A DNA stretch of 5,538 bases from Gemmatimonadota bacterium (GTDB lineage Bacteria; Gemmatimonadota; Gemmatimonadetes; Palauibacterales; Palauibacteraceae): assembly GCA_030601615.1 (NCBI GenBank), contig JAUVTH010000109.1, positions 1 through 5,538 on the forward strand, given 5' to 3'. The notes below the pieces were generated by a model. The model ran no database searches, was not told the DNA's origin, and was given only the letters and a program-made list of their open reading frames with translations. Below are positions 1 to 5,538 of the stretch, piece by piece (position 1 is the stretch's first letter; the number at the start of each line of letters is the position of its first letter). Position numbers and translations under genes: made by a program.

Positions 1-1228
1 GCTTCTCGAGAGATTGAACCTCTCGAACATCGACGCGTTGGACAAGGCGCAGGTCGTGGATGAGATCCGCAAGGTCGTTCACGACCTCCTCGCCAGCGAA
101 GCGACGCCACTCAACTACGACGAGCGCGAGGACCTGGTCACACAGGTGCTCGACGAGATCTTCGGCCTGGGTCCCATCGAGCCTCTTCTCCAGGATCCGA
201 CGATTTCAGATATCCTGGTCAACACCTACAAGCGGGTGTTCATCGAGCGCAACGGGCGGCTCGAGAAGATCGACGTCCAATTCAAGGACGACCGGCACCT
301 GCTCCAGATCATCGACCGGATCGTCTCGGCCGTGGGACGTCGCATCGACGACTCGTCTCCGATGGTGGACGCCAGGCTGGCCGACGGATCGCGGGTCAAC
401 GCGGTTATTCCGCCGCTCGCCTTGGACGGTCCGCATCTGTCGATCCGTAAGTTCAAGAAGGACGTTCTCTCAGCCCCGGATCTCCTGCGCACGGAAACGC
501 TGACCCCGGCCATGCTCGAGCTCCTGCAGGGGATAGTGAAGGCACGCCTGAACATCCTCATTTCGGGTGGTACCGGCGCCGGTAAGACGACGCTCCTCAA
601 CATGCTGTCGGAGGCCATCCCGGCCTCCGAGCGGATCGTCACGATCGAGGACTCCGCGGAGCTTCAGTTGAGGCAGCCACACGTCGTACGGCTCGAGACC
701 CGCACGGCCAACGTTGAGGGCGCCGGCGAAGTCTCCCAGCGACACCTGCTGATCAACTCGCTCCGGATGAGGCCCGACCGGATCATCATGGGTGAGGTTC
801 GTGGATCCGAGGCCGTCGACAGGCTGCAGGCCATGAACACCGGGCACGACGGCTCCCTGACAACGCTTCACGCCAACACTCCTCGGGACGCCCTTGCCCG
901 CCTGGAGACCATGATCTCGATGGCCGGCCTGAACCTCCCCACGAAGGGCATGCGTCAGCAAATTGCCAGCGCGATCAACGTTCTGATTCAGGTGGAGCGG
1001 CTGTCCGACGGCCAGCGGAAGATCGTGAATATCTCCGAGATCACGGGGATGGAGGGGGACATCATCACGATGCAGGACATATTCGTCTTCGAACGCGAGG
1101 GAGTGGACGAAGCCGGCAACGTCATCGGTAGCTTCAAGGCGACAGGCATCCGGCCACGTTTCACGGATCGAATGCTGGCGTACGGAGTCGAGCTTCCGGT
1201 CTCCCTGTTCTCGAACATCGAAGCCTGA
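1..1228 (+). CDS. cpaF: CpaF/TadA-family Tad pilus secretion ATPase (5' partial)
   Basis: Cytoplasmic hexameric ATPase of the VirB11/PilT superfamily that powers Flp/Tad pilus assembly. Residues are counted from the first complete codon at base 2 (408 codons visible). The N-terminal part has the CpaF signature SDILVN (69-74) and a DSSPMVDAR...[10 protein letters not shown] block (about 117-138). The ATPase core has Walker A GGTGAGKT (189-196), an acidic IEDSAEL box (E216), Walker [10 protein letters not shown] with E265, and the His box [12 protein letters not shown] (H282, H290). All expected catalytic residues are present. The frame stays open to the left edge: the four codons before the TTG at 14 read LLER and continue the family's usual LLE-x-L pattern, so that TTG is internal and the true start lies outside the window. 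Family members are usually about 420-480 residues, so only a short N-terminal piece is missing. tadB follows after 13 bases. Identification is secure; the symbol could equally be tadA. Confidence 0.96.
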   Translation, partial: LLERLNLSNIDALDKAQVVDEIRKVVHDLLASEATPLNYDEREDLVTQVLDEIFGLGPIEPLLQDPTISDILVNTYKRVFIERNGRLEKIDVQFKDDRHLLQIIDRIVSAVGRRIDDSSPMVDARLADGSRVNAVIPPLALDGPHLSIRKFKKDVLSAPDLLRTETLTPAMLELLQGIVKARLNILISGGTGAGKTTLLNMLSEAIPASERIVTIEDSAELQLRQPHVVRLETRTANVEGAGEVSQRHLLINSLRMRPDRIIMGEVRGSEAVDRLQAMNTGHDGSLTTLHANTPRDALARLETMISMAGLNLPTKGMRQQIASAINVLIQVERLSDGQRKIVNISEITGMEGDIITMQDIFVFEREGVDEAGNVIGSFKATGIRPRFTDRMLAYGVELPVSLFSNIEA

Positions 1229-1229
1229 C

Positions 1230-1237
1230 GGAGAGAG
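1230..1237 (+). promoter_or_regulatory. Shine-Dalgarno sequence for tadB
   Basis: The purine run GGAGAGAG lies in the 13-base gap after the cpaF stop. Its GGAGAG core sits 6 bases before the ATG at 1242, which supports that ATG as the tadB start. Confidence 0.75.
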
Positions 1238-1241
1238 TCTG

Positions 1242-2231
1242 ATGCCCGATTTTCTTCCTTCCAACTGGCTGCCGGCCCTCGTCGTCTTCCTCGCCGTGGG
1301 GATGGCCGTGGTTTCCCTCGCGTTCCTCACGGAGAGTCTCCGCGAGGTGCGTCGGCGCAGGGATTTCCGCCGGCAACTCGAGGCGGTCGCGGGAAAGGAC
1401 GAAGTCAGCGATGCGGTGCTCAGCACCTCGCTGCTGCGTGACCGGGCCGCGGACTCGCGACTTGACTCCGTACTGACTACTCTCCCGCAGGTGCAGGACC
1501 TGAAGGTGCTCTTGGAACAGGCGGACCTCAACTGGACGCCGGGCACGTTCATCACCATATCGGTGGGCCTGGCAGCCGCGCTCAGCGCCAGCGCGTTCAT
1601 CCTCTCACAGAGCGCGGTTCCGACGCTGCTGGCAGGACTCGCCGGCCTGTCCTTTCCCCTGTTCTATGTCAGGCGCCTGAAGAAGCGTCGGATCCGGCGC
1701 TTCGAGGAGCAGTTCCCCGAGGCCATCGACCTTCTCGGACGATCGATCCGGGCGGGCCACGCATTCCCGACGGGGCTCAAGGTCGTTGCCGAGGAGTCGC
1801 CCGAGCCAATGTCGACGGAATTCCGGCAGATCTTCGAGGAGCAGAAGTTCGGTCTTCCTCTGGAGGATTCCCTGCTCGGCTTGGCCGACCGGATTGACCT
1901 GGTGGACGTGCGGATATTCGTCACGGCTATCCTGATCCAGCGCGAAGTTGGTGGAAACCTGGCGGAGATCCTGGACAAGATCGCCTACACGATCAGGGAG
2001 CGCTTCATGCTTCAGCGCCAGATCCGGGTGTACACGGCGCAGGGCCGCCTGACTGGCTACATCCTCGCTGCCATGCCGATCCTGCTGGGTCTGGCCATTA
2101 CGGCATTGAATCCTGAGTACATGGCTATCCTGTTCGAGGAGCCGACGGGCAAGGTTCTCATCGCGGCGGCGGCGGTGATGCAGTTCCTCGGATTCCTGAC
2201 CATTCGCCGCATCATCGATATCGAGATCTAA
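1242..2231 (+). CDS. tadB: TadB, inner-membrane platform protein of the Tad pilus (T2SS F family)
   Basis: A 329-residue integral membrane protein, close to the usual TadB length. It is expected to pair with TadC as the platform on which the CpaF ATPase acts. Hydrophobic segments lie at about 10-30, 103-122, 125-143, 270-289 and 304-321. The T2SSF (GspF-like) cytoplasmic domain spans about 158-283. It begins with the typical FPEAIDLLGRSIRAGHAF stretch (158-175) and continues through REVGGNLAEILDKIAYTIRER (234-254). That G-G-N-L/A-E-x-L pattern is characteristic of TadB. A charged stretch (about 31-75) separates the first membrane segment from the rest. The ATG at 1242 has a good Shine-Dalgarno sequence, and the N-terminal membrane segment follows directly. 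The TAA stop is followed immediately, in the same frame, by the GTG of tadC. No truncation or frameshift is seen. Confidence 0.95.
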   Translation: MPDFLPSNWLPALVVFLAVGMAVVSLAFLTESLREVRRRRDFRRQLEAVAGKDEVSDAVLSTSLLRDRAADSRLDSVLTTLPQVQDLKVLLEQADLNWTPGTFITISVGLAAALSASAFILSQSAVPTLLAGLAGLSFPLFYVRRLKKRRIRRFEEQFPEAIDLLGRSIRAGHAFPTGLKVVAEESPEPMSTEFRQIFEEQKFGLPLEDSLLGLADRIDLVDVRIFVTAILIQREVGGNLAEILDKIAYTIRERFMLQRQIRVYTAQGRLTGYILAAMPILLGLAITALNPEYMAILFEEPTGKVLIAAAAVMQFLGFLTIRRIIDIEI

Positions 2232-3152
2232 GTGGTTGCTATAGTAGCCGTTCTGATTGCCGTCACGGCCATTCTCGGGGTGATCGCCATCGCCGAGCTG
2301 GTTCCCGCTCGGGACCGGTCCGTAGGGCGACGCCTGCAGGAATTGCAGGATATCGCTTCCGGCCGGGGTGTCGTCCAACGCCGGCAGCGGCAGGCCAATC
2401 GCGAGCAGCTCGAAGTCTGGCTCCTGAGCTTCGGCGAGCGCGTAGCGAGTGGAAGGAAGGACCTGTTCGAGACCCGACAGAAGCTGGTCCGGGCAGGTTA
2501 TCGACGACAGGACGCTGTCCCCATCTATTACGCGTTGCGTGTCGTATCGCTCGGTGTCGGAGCGGTCATCATCCTCGCGCTGATTCCATCGCTGCAGGGA
2601 CGGAGCATGCTCCTCTGGGTCGTCGCTGGGGCGGGCGTGTTCTGGATGCTTCCCGTGGGTGTGGTGGCAAGGAAGATCCGCCTGCGGAAGAAGGAAATCC
2701 AGAAGGCCCTGCCGGACGCACTGGACATGCTCGTGGTCTGCGTCGAGGCGGGTCTCGGTCTGAACCAGGCTCTTGTCCGCGTATCCGAAGAGGTTGAGAC
2801 CATGAGCCCGGTCCTGGCCGAGGAGCTCCAGATCGTCAACCTCGAGATGAGAGCCGGGACGCCCCGCGAGGACGCCCTGCGCAACCTCGGCGAGCGGACC
2901 GACGTCGCCGACTTGAGAGCGCTGGCCACGATGCTCATCCAGACGGACCGGTTCGGCACGTCGATCGCCCAGGCGCTCCGCGTTCACTCGGACACTCTGC
3001 GCGTCAAGCGACGCCAGAGAGTGGAGGAGGCCGCCGCGAAGACGACGATCAAGCTGGTTCCGCCTCTCGTGTTCTTCATCTTCCCAGCGATCTTCGTCGT
3101 CGTATTGGGCCCGGCAATGCTGCACCTGGTCAACGAGCTGGGCGGCGTTTGA
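2232..3152 (+). CDS. tadC: TadC, inner-membrane platform protein of the Tad pilus (T2SS F family)
   Basis: A 306-residue membrane protein, the second platform subunit expected with TadB. Hydrophobic segments are at about 3-21, 100-118, 126-145 and 275-296. The T2SSF domain (about 160-285) opens with LPDALDMLVVCVEAGLGLNQAL (160-181), the classic TadC signature, and continues through RTDVADLRALATMLIQTDRFGTSIAQALR (222-250). KTTIKLVPPLVFFIFPAIFVV near the end (270-290) is also typical of TadC. The start is a GTG directly abutting the tadB TAA. No Shine-Dalgarno sequence is evident, so translation probably depends on coupling to tadB. Starting at this GTG gives a plausible N-terminal membrane helix, and no better start lies nearby. 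The TGA stop shares its A with the ATG of the next gene. It is told apart from TadB by its C-terminal motif and its place second in the pair. Confidence 0.94.
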   Translation: MVAIVAVLIAVTAILGVIAIAELVPARDRSVGRRLQELQDIASGRGVVQRRQRQANREQLEVWLLSFGERVASGRKDLFETRQKLVRAGYRRQDAVPIYYALRVVSLGVGAVIILALIPSLQGRSMLLWVVAGAGVFWMLPVGVVARKIRLRKKEIQKALPDALDMLVVCVEAGLGLNQALVRVSEEVETMSPVLAEELQIVNLEMRAGTPREDALRNLGERTDVADLRALATMLIQTDRFGTSIAQALRVHSDTLRVKRRQRVEEAAAKTTIKLVPPLVFFIFPAIFVVVLGPAMLHLVNELGGV

Positions 3153-3553
3153 TGGAGCGGGTGGTCGTGCGCAATCTGTCCAGGTCGGGCATCGACCTGG
3201 GAACGCGGATCGGCGTAGCGAACACTTTCTGGAAGCGGCTGCGGGGCCTCCTCCGACGCCCTCCCCTGCGGAGGGGAGAAGGACTTCTGCTCGATCCCTG
3301 CCAGGCTGTCCACATGTATGGAATGAAGCAGGCACTGGACGTAGCGTTCCTCGGCGGTGACGGGCTGGTCATAGCAGTCTACCACGACCTTCGTCCCGGC
3401 CAGCGTTCGCGCTACCACGGCAAGGCGCGCCAAGCGCTGGAGCTGCCGGTGGGAACCCTGCAGGCCACGGATACGCACGTCGGGGACCAGATGAGCGTTC
3501 GGTCCGCGAGCGACGACGGACAAGCGAGTGACGGAGGGAACGATGACCGATAG
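3152..3553 (+). CDS. DUF192-family protein in the Tad operon
   Basis: A 133-residue protein that fits DUF192, a small family of unknown biochemical role. Visible family marks are A-x-T-x(2)-x-R-x(2)-GLL near 23-34, CQAVHMYGM (50-58) followed by a conserved Asp (D63 in ALDVAFL), P82 in DLRPG, ELPVGT (97-102) and a closing GD (111-112). Many DUF192 proteins carry a signal peptide. This one has none and no membrane segment, so it is probably cytoplasmic. The last 17 or so residues are a Ser/Asp/Gly-rich tail beyond the domain, and the bases encoding them also hold the ribosome-binding site and start of the next gene. The ATG at 3152 overlaps the tadC TGA as TGATG, a normal coupled start; a TTG one codon earlier is less likely. 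DUF192 genes do occur beside tad genes in other bacteria, but their job there is not established. Confidence 0.85.
   Translation: MERVVVRNLSRSGIDLGTRIGVANTFWKRLRGLLRRPPLRRGEGLLLDPCQAVHMYGMKQALDVAFLGGDGLVIAVYHDLRPGQRSRYHGKARQALELPVGTLQATDTHVGDQMSVRSASDDGQASDGGNDDR
3533..3538 (+). promoter_or_regulatory. Shine-Dalgarno sequence deciding the AAA+ ATPase start
   Basis: GGAGGG, a near-perfect anti-16S match, lies 4 bases before the ATG at 3543 and inside the end of the DUF192 reading frame. It selects that ATG over the in-frame GTG at 3528, which would place the site within the gene. It is the strongest ribosome-binding site in the window. Confidence 0.8.
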
Positions 3554-4931
3554 CGTGCTTCAGGACTCGGTGCCGGCGTCTCCTTCGGGAATGGGGCAAC
3601 CGACCCCTCCAGTGCCCATCACCACGGCGGATACCGGACTGGCCCCTGGTCTGATCTCGGACTTGATTCTGAAGACCCTCTACAGCCTCGGGGGGCGATC
3701 GGGAGACCAACTACGAGCGTTTATCCGGCTGCCATTCGGGATTCTGGACGAGCAACTCGTGGATCTGCAGCAGCGCCGCCTGATCGAGGTTCGTGAGGGT
3801 GGGCAGAGTCGCGTAACGTATACGTTCGACCTCACGGGAGAGGGTAGAGCTCGGGCGCGAGAAGCGATGGACGTGAATGGCTACGTTGGTCCCGCGCCGG
3901 TACCGCTTGTTCAGTACGGGCGCTGGGTCGAGTCACAGACCGTAAGGGGGGTGCGGGTCACCGAGGAGACCATCCGTCAGGGATTCTCCCACCTCGTGTT
4001 CGACGACGCCTTCCTCGATCAGTTGGGCCCGGCCATCAACTCGGGCCTGTCGCTCTTCCTGTATGGACACGCGGGAAACGGTAAAACCACGATCGCAGAG
4101 GCGATCTCGAGAATGCTGGGCGGACACGTCTACCTCCCCTGGGCGCTGGAGGTCGAGGGACAGATCATCGTCCTGTATGATCCTGTGTACCACGAAGTCG
4201 TCGAGGCTGAGGGCACGTCCGAGCACGACCCGCTTTCGGACAGCCCTATCTTCCACGAGGGTCAGGCGCACGACGACCGGTATGCTGTGATCCGCCGTCC
4301 GGTGGTGTTCGTGGGTGGTGAGCTTACGCTGGAGATGCTGGAGCTGCAGTACGACGAACACACCCGAATTTACCAGGCCCCACCACACGTGAAGGCAAGC
4401 GGGGGCGTGTTCATCATCGATGACTTCGGGCGGCAGCTGGTACGTCCCAGGGACTTGCTGAACCGGTGGATGGTTCCGCTCGAGAAGCGAATCGACTACC
4501 TCGCACTGCGCAACGGGTACAAATTCCCTATCCCCTTCGACTGCCTGGTGATCTTCTCGACCAACCTCAACCCGCTCGAGCTGGTGGACGAGGCGTTTCT
4601 CAGGCGAATTCGCTACAAGATCATGGTTGAAAGCCCGACCCGAGCCCAGTACGAGGAGATCTTCCGGCGTTGTTGTGATGCGAATGGCATCCTGTACGAT
4701 GGCACGCGCGTCGAGCACGTGTACAAGCAGTTCTACGAGAGGCTGCGCATGGCCCCGCGTGGCTGCCACCCGAGGGACATCGTCGACACGGTCTGCAACG
4801 TCGCCAAGTACGAGAACGTGCAACCCTCACTGTCGATCGAGCTGCTCGACCGGGCGTGCCGATCCTACTTCCTCGACGTGCCGGGCGCGGGCTCGGTCAT
4901 CGGACAGTACGCACTGGGCGACGAAGATTAG
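3543..4931 (+). CDS. Uncharacterised AAA+ ATPase with N-terminal winged-helix-like domain
   Basis: A 462-residue soluble protein starting at the ATG chosen by the GGAGGG site; it overlaps the DUF192 gene by 11 bases. Residues 1-33 are Pro/Ser/Thr-rich and probably disordered. Residues about 36-112 look like a winged helix: helical LILKTLYSLGG, a recognition-like ILDEQLVDLQQRRLIEV, a short wing, then LTGEGRARAREAM. A AAA+ core follows, with Walker A GHAGNGKT (175-182), Walker B GVFIIDDFG (288-296, D293/D294), sensor-1 FSTN (338-341), a likely arginine-finger segment EAFLRRIRYK (350-359) and a possible sensor-2 CHPRDIVD (408-415). About 110 residues separate the Walker A lysine from Walker B, longer than usual, and hold conserved-looking blocks VEGQIIVLYDPV (204-215) and RRPVVFVGGELTLEML (251-266). 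I recall similar proteins annotated only as ATPases in several phyla. Its partner and substrate are unknown. It is not a CpaF-type secretion ATPase. It could be a remodelling or MoxR/RavA-like chaperone ATPase, or a regulator. Confidence 0.85.
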   Translation: MTDSVLQDSVPASPSGMGQPTPPVPITTADTGLAPGLISDLILKTLYSLGGRSGDQLRAFIRLPFGILDEQLVDLQQRRLIEVREGGQSRVTYTFDLTGEGRARAREAMDVNGYVGPAPVPLVQYGRWVESQTVRGVRVTEETIRQGFSHLVFDDAFLDQLGPAINSGLSLFLYGHAGNGKTTIAEAISRMLGGHVYLPWALEVEGQIIVLYDPVYHEVVEAEGTSEHDPLSDSPIFHEGQAHDDRYAVIRRPVVFVGGELTLEMLELQYDEHTRIYQAPPHVKASGGVFIIDDFGRQLVRPRDLLNRWMVPLEKRIDYLALRNGYKFPIPFDCLVIFSTNLNPLELVDEAFLRRIRYKIMVESPTRAQYEEIFRRCCDANGILYDGTRVEHVYKQFYERLRMAPRGCHPRDIVDTVCNVAKYENVQPSLSIELLDRACRSYFLDVPGAGSVIGQYALGDED

Positions 4932-4933
4932 GC

Positions 4934-5538
4934 GTGGAAAACCGGGCTGACAGGGTCATCCGCTGGCTCCTCCCCACTCTCGGGGGGGTGCTGGTCGTTG
5001 CTGCTTACGCCTTCACGCTCTTGATCCGGGCGGGTTCCCTGTTCGCCGGCGATGGCGATCCGGGCCGACACATTCGAGTCGGAAGCCATATCCTCGAGAC
5101 GCGAAGCATTCCGCACGTCGATATCTTCTCCCACACGATGCAGGGAGAGCCGTTCATACCCTTCGAATGGCTTTCTGAGGTCATCTTTGCCGGCTTCCAT
5201 ATGCTCGGGGGTCTCGCCGGTGTGGCGGTGCTCACGGCGATCCTGTTCACTGCGACCGTAGGACTTGTCTACCTGACCATGGTACGCGCCGGTACCCCGA
5301 CCCTGATCGCGTTCGTCTTCGCGTTCGCCTCCCTGGTGCTGCAGGCAGTACACCTGCACCCCCGACCTCACATGTTCACGACGTTACTCGTCGCCGTCTT
5401 CAGTTTCCTGCTTTTGGAGGCGCGTAGAGACGGGCAAGTGAAGCGACTGCTCCTGCTTCCCCCGTTGATGATGATCTGGGCAAATTTGCACGGCGGTTTT
5501 CTGGTCGGCTTCATACTGCTGTTCATGTTTGGGATCGA
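4934..5538 (+). CDS. Multi-pass membrane protein, GT-C glycosyltransferase-like (3' partial)
   Basis: An open frame of 201 complete codons runs from a GTG two bases after the preceding TAG to the right edge with no stop, so the gene is cut off. The first hydrophobic segment (about 11-31) is followed by an extracytoplasmic-type loop containing GDGDPGRH (39-46), with the D-x-D pair D40/D42 and H46, then HVDIFSHTMQG (61-71) and FEWLSE (78-83 region). More hydrophobic segments occur at about 84-117, 122-138, 147-161 and 172-200, with PRPHMF (143-148) and WANLHGG (182-188) between them. An acidic motif in the first loop followed by many helices resembles GT-C-fold, lipid-linked-sugar transferases, and I recall a family of uncharacterised bacterial membrane proteins with the same first-loop Asp/His, EWL and WANLHGG pattern. 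No strong Shine-Dalgarno sequence is seen before the GTG, so coupling to the ATPase gene is likely. The glycosyltransferase role is inference. Confidence 0.75.
   Translation, partial: MENRADRVIRWLLPTLGGVLVVAAYAFTLLIRAGSLFAGDGDPGRHIRVGSHILETRSIPHVDIFSHTMQGEPFIPFEWLSEVIFAGFHMLGGLAGVAVLTAILFTATVGLVYLTMVRAGTPTLIAFVFAFASLVLQAVHLHPRPHMFTTLLVAVFSFLLLEARRDGQVKRLLLLPPLMMIWANLHGGFLVGFILLFMFGI

Noticed and set aside
14..16. TTG as the start codon of the CpaF gene
   Set aside because: The frame is open upstream to the window edge and the preceding codons (LLER) continue the family pattern, so the gene is truncated by the window and does not start here.
470..1600. Minus-strand open frame opposite cpaF and the start of tadB
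   Set aside because: It lies opposite strongly conserved CpaF motifs, spans a gene boundary, and shows no family resemblance or ribosome-binding site.
3149..3151. TTG as the DUF192 start
   Set aside because: The ATG one codon later forms the common TGATG overlap with the tadC stop and is the better initiation codon.
3261..3278. CTCCCC/GGGGAG inverted repeat (6-base loop) that could be a terminator or attenuator
   Set aside because: It lies inside the DUF192 gene in codons for an Arg/Pro-rich stretch, is short, and has no T-tract. The purine run is also not followed by a start codon.
1605..3335. Long minus-strand open frame (576 codons) opposite tadB and tadC
   Set aside because: It is a shadow of GC-rich codon usage. 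Its product is hydrophilic and low in complexity with no recognisable domain, while the + strand frames encode clear TadB and TadC.
3528..3530. GTG as an upstream start for the AAA+ ATPase
   Set aside because: The GGAGGG ribosome-binding site lies downstream of this GTG and is correctly spaced for the ATG at 3543.

Overview
The window is GC-rich, tightly packed DNA coding on the + strand throughout. It covers the cytoplasmic and inner-membrane motor section of a Tad (tight adherence, Flp-type) pilus locus and its downstream neighbours. No intergenic gap exceeds 13 bases. Adjacent genes abut or overlap, so one polycistronic transcript is likely. Both ends cut through genes, and no promoter, terminator, RNA gene, mobile element or CRISPR array is visible.

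Layout: (1) the 3' part of cpaF/tadA, the secretion ATPase, open at the left edge; (2) tadB and (3) tadC, the two inner-membrane platform proteins of the T2SS F family, lying in the same frame with a single TAA stop between them; (4) a small DUF192 protein overlapping the tadC stop; (5) an uncharacterised AAA+ ATPase with a winged-helix-like N-terminus, overlapping the DUF192 gene and preceded by the best Shine-Dalgarno sequence in the window; (6) the 5' part of a multi-pass membrane protein that resembles GT-C-type glycosyltransferases, open at the right edge.

Working model: CpaF hydrolyses ATP and drives the TadB/TadC platform to polymerise (and perhaps retract) Flp-type pilin. The last three genes are not core Tad components. 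Their overlapping arrangement suggests co-expression and possibly a role in assembly, regulation or modification of the pilus, but the sequence does not prove this. Pilin, prepilin peptidase, secretin and CpaE/TadZ genes are not in the window and may lie upstream or elsewhere.

Organism: the high GC, the CpaF sequence style and the TadC-DUF192-ATPase order fit an environmental, probably Gram-negative bacterium such as Gemmatimonadota, Acidobacteriota or a related lineage. This placement is recalled from general family knowledge and is tentative. Base composition looks even across the window, with no sign of recent transfer.
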